Shown here: in pieces, positions 55,475 through 63,992 of the stretch | Layout of the letters: each line of letters begins with the position of its first letter | How positions within the stretch are numbered: the stretch's first letter is position 1 | Origin: Endozoicomonas sp. G2_2 | Lineage (GTDB): Bacteria; Pseudomonadota; Gammaproteobacteria; Nevskiales; Salinisphaeraceae | Length of the DNA stretch: 64,000 nt | Direction of reading: 5' to 3' | NCBI RefSeq assembly: GCF_017744135.1 | Contig: NZ_JAGHQU010000002.1 | Span: 62,001-126,000 of the forward strand | Notes under the pieces: model-generated | The model's input: the letters and a program-made list of their open reading frames with translations, nothing else | Databases searched by the model: none | What the model was told of the DNA's origin: nothing | Translations under genes and position numbers: made by a program

Positions 55475-56308
55475 ATGCAGTACGTCAAATTGCCCTGCGC
55501 AGAGAACGTCCCGGCGATGGGTCAGGGCACCTGGTTTCTGGGCGATGACCCCACGACCCGTCGAGAGGAAATCGCCGCATTGCAGGCCGGTATCGAACGT
55601 GGGCTGTCGCTGATCGACACCGCCGAGATGTACGGCAGCGGGCGCTCGGAGCGGCTCGTGGGCGAAGCCATCGCGGATCGCCGTGACAACGTGTTTCTGG
55701 TCAGCAAGGTTTTGCCGTCCAATGCCGGGCGTAAGCGGGCGATCGCTGCCTGCGAAGCCAGTCTGCAGAGGCTCGGTACCGAGTGTCTCGACCTGTATCT
55801 GCTGCACTGGCAGGGCGGTGTGGCGTTCGAGGACACGATCGCCGCATTCGAGCAGCTGCAACGCGACGGCAAGATCCGGTATTTCGGCATCAGCAATCTG
55901 GATATTGATGCCGCGCGCGATTTTCACGCGACGCCCGGTGGCGCCGCGATCCAGGTCAACCAGCTGCTGTACAACCTCAACCAGCGCGGCATCGAATGGG
56001 ATTTGTTGCCCTGGTTGCAGAGCCAGGGCATCGCGACCATGGCGTACTCGCCGTTCGACCATGCGAGCCTGCTGTCCCACGACGGTTTGCAGGAGTTCGC
56101 CGCGGCGCGCGACATGACCGCCGCCCAGGCGGCGCTGGCTTGGCTGCTTGGTCACGACGCGGTGATGCCGATCCCGAAATCCGCAAGCGCGGACCGGGTG
56201 ATCGAGAACGCCGGGGCGCTTGAGATCACTCTTTCGCGCGATGACCGGGCCACGCTCGATGCCCTGTTCGCACCCCCGCAGGGGCCCGAGCCCTTGCAGA
56301 TCTACTGA
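55475..56308 (+). CDS. aldo/keto reductase
   Basis: 277-residue TIM-barrel oxidoreductase with the full AKR tetrad: D48 in LIDTAEMYGSG, Y53, K78 in VSKVLP and H111 in LLHWQGG. It uses NADPH to reduce aldehydes or ketones, and its substrate is unknown. The stop codon overlaps the start of the next gene (TGATG), so the VOC gene is co-translated. Confidence 0.92.
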   Translation: MQYVKLPCAENVPAMGQGTWFLGDDPTTRREEIAALQAGIERGLSLIDTAEMYGSGRSERLVGEAIADRRDNVFLVSKVLPSNAGRKRAIAACEASLQRLGTECLDLYLLHWQGGVAFEDTIAAFEQLQRDGKIRYFGISNLDIDAARDFHATPGGAAIQVNQLLYNLNQRGIEWDLLPWLQSQGIATMAYSPFDHASLLSHDGLQEFAAARDMTAAQAALAWLLGHDAVMPIPKSASADRVIENAGALEITLSRDDRATLDALFAPPQGPEPLQIY

Positions 56309-56751
56309 TGTCGGCCGAACGACGCCATCCGCCCATGCCCCGACTGAACGGCGTTCTGGAAACCATTCTGTATACGCGAGACATGGCGCGGGCGCGGGAT
56401 TTCTTTGAAAACGTCATGGGTCTGATCCCGCATACCGCGGATCACCGCTTCACCGCGTATTCGGTGGGCTGGAACATGCTGCTGCTGTTTGCGGATGGCG
56501 AGACACGCGAGACCGTCGAGCTGCCGAACGGCATGGGCACGATCCCGCCGCACGACGGCAGCGGGCGACAGCACATCGCGCTGGCGATCGACCGCGACCA
56601 GCTACACGCCTGGGCCGACCATCTCGACGCCCGGGGTGTGCCAATCGAGGGGCGAACGCACTGGCCCAGGGGCGCCGAGAGTCTTTATTTTCGCGATCCG
56701 GATGGCCATCTGCTGGAAGTCGTCACGCCCGGCATCTGGCCCAACTACTGA
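56308..56751 (+). CDS. VOC (glyoxalase/bleomycin resistance/dioxygenase) family protein
   Basis: 147-residue protein with one vicinal-oxygen-chelate repeat pair: ETILYTRDMARARDFFENVMG opens the first motif and FRDPDGHLLEVVTPG closes the second. Metal-binding positions (His, Glu) are partly visible. The substrate is unknown. It starts at the ATG overlapping the aldo/keto reductase stop; ATG 56335 (MPRLNGVL) is an alternative. Confidence 0.85.
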   Translation: MSAERRHPPMPRLNGVLETILYTRDMARARDFFENVMGLIPHTADHRFTAYSVGWNMLLLFADGETRETVELPNGMGTIPPHDGSGRQHIALAIDRDQLHAWADHLDARGVPIEGRTHWPRGAESLYFRDPDGHLLEVVTPGIWPNY

Positions 56752-56836
56752 CCGGTGCGCGACGAAGGTCGGCGGCGACCGCCACCGCGTTGTCTAGTAG
56801 AGTAGCGTCGAATAAATCCTGAAGGGACCGTTTCAT

Positions 56837-57355
56837 ATGTCGCTCCGTCTAGTTTCGAGTTTCGGCGCTTTTATTCTGGCGACCGTTTTCATGTTGTCGC
56901 CGATGGCGTTCGCCCAGCAGTCGGGTGGCGGCAACACGACCGTGGAAACCTTCCAGGACTGGGAAGTGCGTTGTCCCGAGCAGTCGGGCAGCGGCGGCTG
57001 CGAGATGACCCAGCTCGTCAACAGCCCCGATAACGGCAAGCCGATTCTTCGTGTGGTGATGGGTTACCCGCCCGAAATCGATACCGCCGCGATGGTGTTC
57101 ATCCTGCCCCTGGGCACGCGGCTCGCGCCGGGTGTGCAGCTGCAGGTTGATAACGGCGAGGCGCAGGCGTTTCCCTTCCAGATTTGTCTGGAGCAGGGTT
57201 GCCGCGCCGATTTTCCGGTCAACGATGCACTGCGTAACCGCATGCGCAGCGGCAGCACGGCCACGGTCAGCCTCATCGATCCGCAGGGCGAACGTATGGA
57301 TCTGAACGTGTCGTTGCAGGGCTTCACCGACGCGGATAACCGAATCCGCCGCTAG
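56837..57355 (+). CDS. IalB family invasion-associated-locus-like exported protein
   Basis: 172-residue secreted protein with a signal peptide (about 1-27, ending MAFAQQ). The family pattern FQDWEVRCPEQSGSGGCEMTQLVNSPDNGKPILRVVMGYPP and ICLEQGCRADFPV is typical of IalB proteins, known in Bartonella as an invasion-locus product and widespread in alphaproteobacteria. Two cysteine pairs are likely disulfide-bonded. Its role outside pathogens is unknown. The ATG at 56837 follows GAAGGGA. Confidence 0.85.
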   Translation: MSLRLVSSFGAFILATVFMLSPMAFAQQSGGGNTTVETFQDWEVRCPEQSGSGGCEMTQLVNSPDNGKPILRVVMGYPPEIDTAAMVFILPLGTRLAPGVQLQVDNGEAQAFPFQICLEQGCRADFPVNDALRNRMRSGSTATVSLIDPQGERMDLNVSLQGFTDADNRIRR

Positions 57356-57449
57356 CGTTTTCGCCTGATCCGCCTACGGCGCGATAGCGGCGTGCCCGCC
57401 GTGATCGTCGCGCGTACAGTCCTTCGAATCAGCCCTTTCGGATGCCGCC

Positions 57450-58079
57450 ATGACCGATAGCCCCGACGCGCGCCGCCCGGAGTCACGAACCGATTACTCG
57501 TATGAGGCCTTCGGCCGCGAATTCTTCGAAACGGCGGTCACGAAGACGCGCGTCGAATCGGCATTGGCCGGTCTCACCGGCAACGCGATCGATTTCGGGC
57601 CGCGCCACGCCGGCCCGGCCAACCTCGCGAGCATCACCGCGAAAGGCGAGATCCGCGCGCCGTCGGTATCGCGGCAGGAGCACGAGCTGATTCGGTTCGC
57701 GGTCGTGATCCCGATCTATCTGGAGCTCACGGTGCGTCTCGCGGCGCACGATCACCGGTTTCGAGCCCATCTGCGCGCGCATCTGCATCTCACCGCGCGT
57801 GCACAACGCCCGCTGCATGTGTTCATCGATATTCCTGCGCCCACCGAGAAGGATGTCGAGGTCGATATTGAAGCCCAGGGACTGCGCGCGTCGGTGCTCG
57901 ACGTTGTCGCCGATGTCGACGGCGAACTGCGGCGCTTCGTGGCCCGTTATATCGGCAAGGAGATCGACAAGCCGAATATCCGGGCCATGCGCGACATCGA
58001 TGTGCGCGAACGCCTGGAGAGCGGCGGGCCGGACAAGAAGCGCGCCCGCGATCAGGGGAGCGCCACGTCGCGCACGTGA
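57450..58079 (+). CDS. protein of unknown function
   Basis: 209-residue soluble protein without signal peptide, membrane helix or recognised motif. It has hydrophobic core segments (HELIRFAVVIPIYLELTVRLAAHDHRFRAHLRAHLHLTARAQRP) and a conserved-looking LHVFIDIPAPTEKDVEVDIEAQGLRASVLDVV run. The last part is basic (KKRARDQGS). It is coded with normal codon use, so I accept it as a gene. Its 3' end overlaps the convergent acpH gene by 28 bases. Confidence 0.65.
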   Translation: MTDSPDARRPESRTDYSYEAFGREFFETAVTKTRVESALAGLTGNAIDFGPRHAGPANLASITAKGEIRAPSVSRQEHELIRFAVVIPIYLELTVRLAAHDHRFRAHLRAHLHLTARAQRPLHVFIDIPAPTEKDVEVDIEAQGLRASVLDVVADVDGELRRFVARYIGKEIDKPNIRAMRDIDVRERLESGGPDKKRARDQGSATSRT

Positions 58080-58627
58080 CGATCCAGATCGTAGATCAGC
58101 GCGGCGATTGCGTCGTCGAAAATGGGGTTGCGTGCCAGCAGCTCGGGCAGGCAAAGGTGCACCTCGTTGCGGCGACGCAGACGCCGGGCTACGGAATTCA
58201 GTGCGCGCTGAATGCCCTCGGGATGCGCGTACCCGGCAAGAACCCGGGCCAGCCATGCAAGACGCGCGGAGCTGAACGGTGCCTGTGATGGCCATTCGGC
58301 GATCACGCGCCGTTGGGCGGTGTCGCTGAAGGCGTTCAGCGTGTCGGCGTGAAACGCCGGCCACTGGCGCGCCAGCGCGTGGTCCAGGCCAATGTCGACC
58401 AGAATGCCGGCATAGCGGCGCAACGGCGGCTCGAACGTGCGTCGCAGCTCCCGGTGCAGGGTGTGGTCGTCGCTGTAGCGGTCAATGGCCCGATGCAGTC
58501 GAATCCCCTCGCGGATCGGCGGGGCGAAGCGTTCGTCGAGCCAACCCTTGATCTCGTCGCCGAGAATCTGGCCGGCAAACGACGTGTCACTGCGCTCGGC
58601 GAGCAGCAGATGGGCGAGCAGATTCAT
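58052..58627 (-). CDS. acpH: ACP phosphodiesterase
   Basis: 191-residue member of the AcpH (DUF479) family: start MNLLAHLLLAERSD and the Asp/His-rich GDEIKGWL, LHRAIDRYSDDHTLHRELRRTF and RYAGILVDIGLDHALA segments supply the metal ligands. It removes the phosphopantetheine arm from acyl carrier protein. The C-terminal end overlaps the preceding convergent gene by 28 bases. Confidence 0.9.
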   Translation of the reverse strand: MNLLAHLLLAERSDTSFAGQILGDEIKGWLDERFAPPIREGIRLHRAIDRYSDDHTLHRELRRTFEPPLRRYAGILVDIGLDHALARQWPAFHADTLNAFSDTAQRRVIAEWPSQAPFSSARLAWLARVLAGYAHPEGIQRALNSVARRLRRRNEVHLCLPELLARNPIFDDAIAALIYDLDRHVRDVALP

Positions 58628-58750
58628 GAAACAGCCTTTGGACGTACGTGGTCAGCATACGCGTCGACCGCAGGCCGGGGCGACGCCTCGATGGCCCACG
58701 GTTTTATGCGACAGTAGCGCCCTGGAGATCCCGACAGTCAGGAACAGCTC

Positions 58751-59890
58751 ATGGCGGATTCTTGGTCGCCCGTCGATCCGGGCGGATTGCTCGAATACTC
58801 GGTTGTCTATACCGATCGCGCGCTCAACCACATGTCGGCGCGTTTTCAGGATGTGCTCACCGGTATCTCCGAACGGCTCAAGCGCGTCTACAGTGCGCAT
58901 TCGAGCGTGATCGTGCCGGGCAGCGGCACGTTCGGCATGGAAGCCGTGGCTCGCCAGTTCGCCCGCGATCAGCACTGCCTGATCGTGCGCAACGGCTGGT
59001 TTAGTTATCGATGGACGCAGATACTGGAAATGGGCGCGATCGCGCGCAGCAGCACGGTGCTTAAAGCCGAGCGCGAAGGCCAGCGCGAAGGCCAGCGCAG
59101 GCAGGCGCCGTTTCGCCCGGCACCCATCGATGCCGTGGTTGCGCGTATTCGCGAGGAAAAGCCGGCCGTGGTGTTTGCCCCGCACGTGGAAACCTCGGCC
59201 GGAATGTTGCTGCCCGACGACTACCTGCGCGCCATCGCCGATGCGGTCCACGAACACGACGGCCTGTTCGTGCTCGACTGCATTGCCTCGGGCACGCACT
59301 GGGTGGACATGGACGCCTGCGGGGTCGACGTGCTGGTCAGTGCGCCGCAGAAAGGCTGGAGCAGTTCCCCGTGCTGCGCGATGGTGATGCTGAGCGCGCG
59401 AGCGCGTGAGCGCATTGAATCCACGACGAGCGACAGCTACGCCTGCGATCTGCGCAAATGGCTGCAGATCATGGAAACCTACGAAGCCGGGAAACATGCC
59501 TACCACGCGACCATGCCGACGGACGGCCTGACCCGTCTGCTCGCGATGATGGACGAGACCGAGGCGCTCGGGCTCGATACCGCGAAAGCGCGCCAGATCG
59601 AGATCGGTCGCGCGGTGCGCGAGCGCCTCGAGAACAAGGGCTTCGCCAGCGTCGCCGCCGAAGGCTTCCAGGCGTCGGGGGTGGTCGTGAGCTATACCGA
59701 CGACCCGGACATCCAGTCCGGCCAGCGCTTCAAGACAGCGGGTGTGCAAATCGCTGCCGGCGTACCGCTGATGTGCGACGAGGGCGACGACTTCCACTCG
59801 TTTCGTGTCGGCCTGTTCGGCCTGGACAAGCTGCAGAACGTCGACCGCACCGTCGAACGATTCGCCGAGGCGCTCGATCAGGTCTGCTGA
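58751..59890 (+). CDS. class V aminotransferase (alanine-glyoxylate/serine-pyruvate type)
   Basis: 379-residue PLP enzyme. The PLP lysine is in SAPQKGWS, with LDCIASGTHWVDMDACGVDVLVSAPQK around it, and PGSGTFGMEAVARQF is near the N terminus. Likely substrates are small amino acids plus glyoxylate or pyruvate. A 12-base unit is tandemly duplicated inside (59070-59093), giving REGQREGQR at about residue 110; it may be a recent in-frame expansion in a loop. The ATG at 58751 follows GGAACAG. Confidence 0.88.
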   Translation: MADSWSPVDPGGLLEYSVVYTDRALNHMSARFQDVLTGISERLKRVYSAHSSVIVPGSGTFGMEAVARQFARDQHCLIVRNGWFSYRWTQILEMGAIARSSTVLKAEREGQREGQRRQAPFRPAPIDAVVARIREEKPAVVFAPHVETSAGMLLPDDYLRAIADAVHEHDGLFVLDCIASGTHWVDMDACGVDVLVSAPQKGWSSSPCCAMVMLSARARERIESTTSDSYACDLRKWLQIMETYEAGKHAYHATMPTDGLTRLLAMMDETEALGLDTAKARQIEIGRAVRERLENKGFASVAAEGFQASGVVVSYTDDPDIQSGQRFKTAGVQIAAGVPLMCDEGDDFHSFRVGLFGLDKLQNVDRTVERFAEALDQVC

Positions 59891-59929
59891 TCGCCACCCC
59901 GGCGGTTCCGCCATGAACGAAGCGCGGGG

Positions 59930-60529
59930 CTAGCGCCCGAGGTCGTCGGCATCCTCGACGACCACCCCGAACAGGTCGGCAATGCTTGCGAGACTGGCCT
60001 CGTGCAGATCCGCCGCCCGCACCAGGTGCGCGCCGCGCGCGAGATCGCGCGTGGCGGTCGCCGCGGCGACCACCGTCGGGGCATACCCGTGGTTGAAAGC
60101 TCCGCGTGCCGTGGAGTTCACGCACATATGGGTCATGAACCCGCCCAGCACGAGCTGGCTCGCGCCGGCGGACTGCAGCGTGGCGTGCAGATCGGTGTTC
60201 ACGAACGCATTGGGATGTGTCTTGGTGATCACGATCTCGCCGTCACGCGGTGCCACTTCGTCCGCGATCTGGCCCGCTGCGGTGTCGAGATCGTAAGGCG
60301 AGCCGGGGCCAGCGTCGTGGCGGACATGAACGATCGAAATGCCCGCGTCCCGGGCGCGTTCCAGCAGCCGCTGGGCGCGCTGGAGCGCGGGCTCGACGCC
60401 CACGAGCTGCATCACGCCTTCGCGATAAGTGTTCTGACAATCGATCAGCACCAGCACGGACTCGGACAGCGCCGGCGGTGCATCGCTCAGGCCGGATACG
60501 GCACGCAGCGTGGGGGAGGCATCAGCCAT
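59930..60529 (-). CDS. isochorismatase-like cysteine hydrolase
   Basis: 199-residue protein with the Asp-Lys-Cys triad of the family: D in LVLIDCQN, K in ITKTHPNAF and C in FMTHMCVNST, plus the conserved cis-peptide region before it (VLGGFMTH). The substrate is unknown; the family includes isochorismatase, nicotinamidase and ureidoacrylate hydrolases. No signal peptide. The ATG at 60529 follows GGAGATCG. Confidence 0.9.
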   Translation of the reverse strand: MADASPTLRAVSGLSDAPPALSESVLVLIDCQNTYREGVMQLVGVEPALQRAQRLLERARDAGISIVHVRHDAGPGSPYDLDTAAGQIADEVAPRDGEIVITKTHPNAFVNTDLHATLQSAGASQLVLGGFMTHMCVNSTARGAFNHGYAPTVVAAATATRDLARGAHLVRAADLHEASLASIADLFGVVVEDADDLGR

Positions 60530-60616
60530 GGTCGATCTCCTGATCGCGTGATTGCCGCGCTGAGTTTGCGGCGATTGTTGTTTTCGTTGAGTCGAAGCTG
60601 TGGTGGGCTACCCGCT

Positions 60617-61096
60617 TCAGTCGCTTTCTTTTTCAGCCACGGTGGCCTGGGTCAGCTCGGCGAGCGCCTTGCTGATCGGCTGTACCGGCTTGCAGTCCGG
60701 CACGCCGTGACGTTTGGCGATATAGGCCGGGTCATTATACCCCATCCAGGTCTGGCCCGCAGCGTCCTCCCAGACCAGTGCTTTCAACGGCAGGTCGATA
60801 CCCACCGTCTGGGCGCACTGCATGAACGGGGTGCCGCCCTTGGGATTGCCGAAGATCACGACGGTGGTGGGGCGCAGCGTCATGTCGACCTCGGCCGCCC
60901 CCTGGGCGTGCTCGACCACGGCAAATATCTTGAGCCCTTTGTCCTGCGCCCGCTTTTCGAAACGCTCCACGGTTTCGGCGACCGAATAGGGGCTCTGGGT
61001 GCTGATCAGGCCGTCGGCCGAGGCGCTCGCGCCAAACGCGGCGCCGTTCATGCCGACGAGCAGTGCGAGCAGGGTCAGGCGCGACAGTATGGGCAT
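60617..61096 (-). CDS. exported DUF302 protein
   Basis: 159-residue periplasmic protein with a signal peptide (MPILSRLTLLALLVGMNGAAFGASA). The single DUF302 domain is recognised by TVERFEKRAQDKGLKIFAVVEHAQGAAEVDMTLRPTTVVIFGNPKGGTPFMQ. The biochemical role of DUF302 proteins is not established. It is convergent with no gene and appears to be monocistronic. Confidence 0.88.
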   Translation of the reverse strand: MPILSRLTLLALLVGMNGAAFGASASADGLISTQSPYSVAETVERFEKRAQDKGLKIFAVVEHAQGAAEVDMTLRPTTVVIFGNPKGGTPFMQCAQTVGIDLPLKALVWEDAAGQTWMGYNDPAYIAKRHGVPDCKPVQPISKALAELTQATVAEKESD

Positions 61097-61252
61097 GGTC
61101 TATCTACTCGTTATCGGTATTTTTTATGGGTATGTCGTGATGGTTATTTCGGCGCACCCGCCGGCGGATCGATTGATGCGCGCCAGCGGGTGTTCAGATG
61201 AGGGTAGCCCGCATTACCGTCTGGCGCCAGACACCGCCCGAACGGTCGGCGT

Positions 61253-61879
61253 TCAGGCCTGAATCGTGTCGTCCAGGAAAGCCACTTCGCCGGTCTCGAC
61301 CGCATATTCGGCGCCGACGATCTTCAGCTGCCCGTCGGAGATCAGCTGCTCCAGGATGTCCGAACCGTTGCGCAACCGGTGCACCGACTTGGCCACGTTC
61401 GCGCGCACACCCGCGTGGATGAGCGCGTCGCGGTCGCCTGCGAGATCGGTCTTCAGAAGCTTTTCCACCGAAGGCCGCACGCGATCCACGATGGTGCGCA
61501 GATTCGGCGACTGGTTCTCTGTCGGCTGTTGGAGCTCTTCGAGCGTCGTGGTCACGGCGCCGCATTGTGTGTGCCCGAGCACGACGACCAGCGGGGTGCC
61601 GAACTTGGCCGCCGCGAACTCGATGCTGCCGATCTGCGAGGGCGCGACGATGTTGCCCGCGACGCGAATCACGAACAGATCGCCAAGGCCCTGATTGAAA
61701 ACGATCTCGGCGGGTACCCGCGCATCCGAACAGCCGAGGATGATGGCGAACGGCTCTTGCTCGTACACGAGCTCGGCCGGGCGCGGATACTTGCTGAGCG
61801 TGTCCTCGTTCTGGATGTTATCCACGAACTGACGGTTACCCAGTTTGAGACGTTCGATCGCTTCGTCTGCCGTGATCAT
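61253..61879 (-). CDS. beta-carbonic anhydrase (second copy)
   Basis: 208-residue beta-class enzyme with C50, D52-R54 in GCSDARVPAE and H103-C106 in GHTQCGAV. The NQGLGDLFVIRVAGNIVAP segment is typical of the plant-type/CynT-like clade, unlike the Can-type copy at 40165-40782. It hydrates CO2. The ATG at 61879 is preceded by AGAGGATTTT. Two direct repeats (TCAACTT at 61931 and 61941) lie in its promoter region. Confidence 0.93.
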   Translation of the reverse strand: MITADEAIERLKLGNRQFVDNIQNEDTLSKYPRPAELVYEQEPFAIILGCSDARVPAEIVFNQGLGDLFVIRVAGNIVAPSQIGSIEFAAAKFGTPLVVVLGHTQCGAVTTTLEELQQPTENQSPNLRTIVDRVRPSVEKLLKTDLAGDRDALIHAGVRANVAKSVHRLRNGSDILEQLISDGQLKIVGAEYAVETGEVAFLDDTIQA

Positions 61880-62256
61880 GAGTGGTGAAAATCCTCTGAA
61901 AAAACAACGAGCCTGTGTGCTCCACGCGACTCAACTTACATCAACTTGCGTGACGCGGCACGGGGATGTGCGATGCCTGTGTACCGGACGTCGAGGTCGC
62001 GTCATATCGAGCAGCACATTTTGTACCAGCTGATCCGGGTCGCCCGCCCATCGGTTTTGACTCGCGCGGCCGATATCGAGGATAGCGCGGCGATTACCGC
62101 GGCCGGCGGTCGGCCGGCTCATGCATGCCCGCTACGCCTTCGAGCGAATGTGCCTGGGACGGCGTAACCAAAAGAATCATCGACACGCGTTGGCAATCGC
62201 CATATAAAAACAGGAAAGATCGCGCGACATCTGAGCGCGGGATCTGGGGAGACGGA
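61880..62256. other. intergenic region between divergent carbonic anhydrase and GGDEF genes
   Basis: Nothing gene-like is visible; open frames here have unnatural composition. It holds the two promoters. Features noted are the direct repeats TCAACTT at 61931 and 61941, spaced one helical turn apart, and GC-rich partial inverted repeats near 62090-62125. No tRNA or small RNA gene was recognised. Confidence 0.5.
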
Positions 62257-62403
62257 GTGAGCATCGAGACGATCCATGCGGAGTTCGCCGGCGCGAGGCC
62301 GACGATACGCAAGGCGCTGCGGCAGGCCGGCGCCGAGCGGGCCGGGCTCGTTTCACGGCCAGGTCGTTCAGCGCGCGGGGCGGATGGGCGTGCTCTCGCT
62401 TAA
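62257..62403 (+). CDS. 48-residue leader ORF or frameshifted start of the GGDEF gene
   Basis: GTG 62257 has one of the better ribosome sites here (GGGGAGACGGA) and opens a 48-residue frame beginning MSIETIHAEFAGARP that ends at 62403, overlapping the GGDEF gene start by 20 bases. The GGDEF start itself lacks a good ribosome site. Either this is a coupled leader peptide, or the natural N terminus begins here and a single-base frameshift (real or a sequencing error) near 62340-62380 separates it from the GGDEF frame. Confidence 0.4.
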   Translation: MSIETIHAEFAGARPTIRKALRQAGAERAGLVSRPGRSARGADGRALA

Positions 62404-63418
62404 GAATCCCTTCCACGACGCCGAGGTGCGCCCGCACCAGCGCGCGGTTCTGCGCGCGCTGCTGTGGTTCACCTGTTCCGCCGTGCTGCTGTTCGCGGTC
62501 ATGCATTTGTACATCGGCGACACCTGGCTCGCGGTCGCGGAGCTGTGTCTGGTCGGCTATGCCGCGCTGTTGTTGTACGTGCTTCAGGAAATGGATCGTC
62601 TGCGCACGCGCAGCCTGCTGTTCATCGTGCCGTTCTTCGTGGTCATGATGTATGCGCTGGCGTCACCGGAAAACGGTCTGACCGTTTTCGTCTGGGTACT
62701 GCTCGTGCCGCTGCTGTCGCATCTGTTGCTCGGCCGCTGGCAGGGCATGCTGGTGGCGATGGTGTTCATGATGTGCGCCGGCGTGATCTTCGTGTTCAAG
62801 TTCGAGATGACCCCCGGCATGCCGGGTCTGATCGAAGTCGTGCACATCAGCCTCTGTGCGATCGCGATCTTCGGGTTTTCCTATGTCTACGAGGTCAGCC
62901 GGGAGCGCACCGAAGAAGAACTCCGGCGGCTGGCGCTCGTCGACCCGCTGACCGGGCTGCCCAATCGCACGCGCTTTCGTGACGTGTTCGCCCGCGAACG
63001 CCAAAGATACCTGCGTCACAAGACGCCGCTGTCGCTGCTGGTGGTCGACGTGGATCATTTCAAACGGGTCAACGACACGCTAGGCCACGACGCGGGCGAC
63101 ATGGCGTTGCGGTTCGTGGCGGATATTCTCAGCGGCCGGATTCGCAAGACCGATATCGCCGGGCGTCTTGGCGGCGAGGAATTCGGCATCCTGCTCTCCG
63201 GCGCGGATATCGACTACGCGCGGCCGGTCGCGGTGATGCTGCGCGACCGCGTGCGGTTACGGCCATTTCGCTATCACGGCCAGGATATCGCGCTGTCGGT
63301 GAGCATCGGGATCGCGGAACTCGGCCGCGACGGGCTCGATTTTCGCAGCGTGTTCGCGCACGCCGATCGGCGCCTTTACGAGGCCAAGGCGTCGGGGCGC
63401 AACCGGGTGGTCGGCTGA
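62384..63418 (+). CDS. membrane diguanylate cyclase with six-helix sensor
   Basis: About 344 residues: five or six hydrophobic segments (about residues 20-195), then a GGDEF domain with DxLTGLPNR, GGEEF and the RKTD product-inhibition motif five residues before it. It should make cyclic-di-GMP in response to an unknown membrane or extracellular cue. ATG 62384 is used for lack of a better one; an upstream, out-of-frame coding region with a strong ribosome site starts at 62257 (see that entry), so the N terminus is uncertain. Confidence 0.85.
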   Translation: MGVLSLKNPFHDAEVRPHQRAVLRALLWFTCSAVLLFAVMHLYIGDTWLAVAELCLVGYAALLLYVLQEMDRLRTRSLLFIVPFFVVMMYALASPENGLTVFVWVLLVPLLSHLLLGRWQGMLVAMVFMMCAGVIFVFKFEMTPGMPGLIEVVHISLCAIAIFGFSYVYEVSRERTEEELRRLALVDPLTGLPNRTRFRDVFARERQRYLRHKTPLSLLVVDVDHFKRVNDTLGHDAGDMALRFVADILSGRIRKTDIAGRLGGEEFGILLSGADIDYARPVAVMLRDRVRLRPFRYHGQDIALSVSIGIAELGRDGLDFRSVFAHADRRLYEAKASGRNRVVG

Positions 63419-63439
63419 TTGCGGCCGATACTCGGCGCG

Positions 63440-63805
63440 CTATTCGAGCGCTTCGTAGCACTCCGGGTGAAAACGCGGCGTGCAGATCGCGTGAAAAACC
63501 AGATCCTGGTCGCCGATGTTTCGTATGCGCTGGCGTACGCCAGCCGGGATGAGCACCACGTCGCCCGGGCCGACCGCCGCCGGTGGGCGGTCGCCGACTT
63601 CGACTTCGCCGCGGCCGCGCGTGATCAGATAACGCTCGACCGTGCCGCGCAGGCGATGCCAGGCGGTGGTGCCGCCGACCGCGACGCGCGCCCGGGCGAT
63701 GGACACGGCCGGATCGGCCTCGTGGTTCGAGATTTCCAGAATCGCGCAGCGTTCGGCGGTGTCGAACTCGCTGCAAGCCGCTTCGTATCGCACTTGCGGG
63801 CGCAT
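63440..63805 (-). CDS. cupin domain protein
   Basis: 121-residue single-domain cupin. Motif 1 is around TTAWHRLRGTVERYLITRGRGEVEVG and motif 2 around PGDVVLIPAGVRQRIRNIGDQDLVFHAICTPRF. Metal-ligand histidines and glutamate are partly conserved (H in AWHRL, E in VERY). It may bind a sugar or small ligand. It is divergent from the glycine riboswitch region. Confidence 0.88.
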   Translation of the reverse strand: MRPQVRYEAACSEFDTAERCAILEISNHEADPAVSIARARVAVGGTTAWHRLRGTVERYLITRGRGEVEVGDRPPAAVGPGDVVLIPAGVRQRIRNIGDQDLVFHAICTPRFHPECYEALE

Positions 63806-63911
63806 GCGGACCTCATCAAACGTGATATTCTTGCGTCTCGATCGCCGCGACAGGGTTTGCGGCGATCGAGGCTCACAACTTCATGTGACCACGGTACACA
63901 AAACAGCGCGT

Positions 63912-63992
63912 GATATCGGGAGAGACCGGCCAGTCGGCCGGCGCCGAAGGAGCAACCGCCCCGGAAACTCTCAGGCATCAGGGACCGGTATC
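63912..63992 (+). promoter_or_regulatory. glycine riboswitch aptamer (gcvT type)
   Basis: Conserved blocks GGGAGAGACC, GCCGAAGGAGCAA, GGAAACTCTCAGGCA and GGGACCGGT occur in the right order. The outer P1 stem is closed by GATATCGG (63912-63919) and CCGGTATC (63985-63992), with one G-U pair. This is the gcvT glycine aptamer; many organisms have a second one directly after it, which would lie beyond the edge. It should control a plus-strand gene outside the window, usually glycine cleavage (gcvT or gcvP) or a glycine transporter. Confidence 0.9.
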
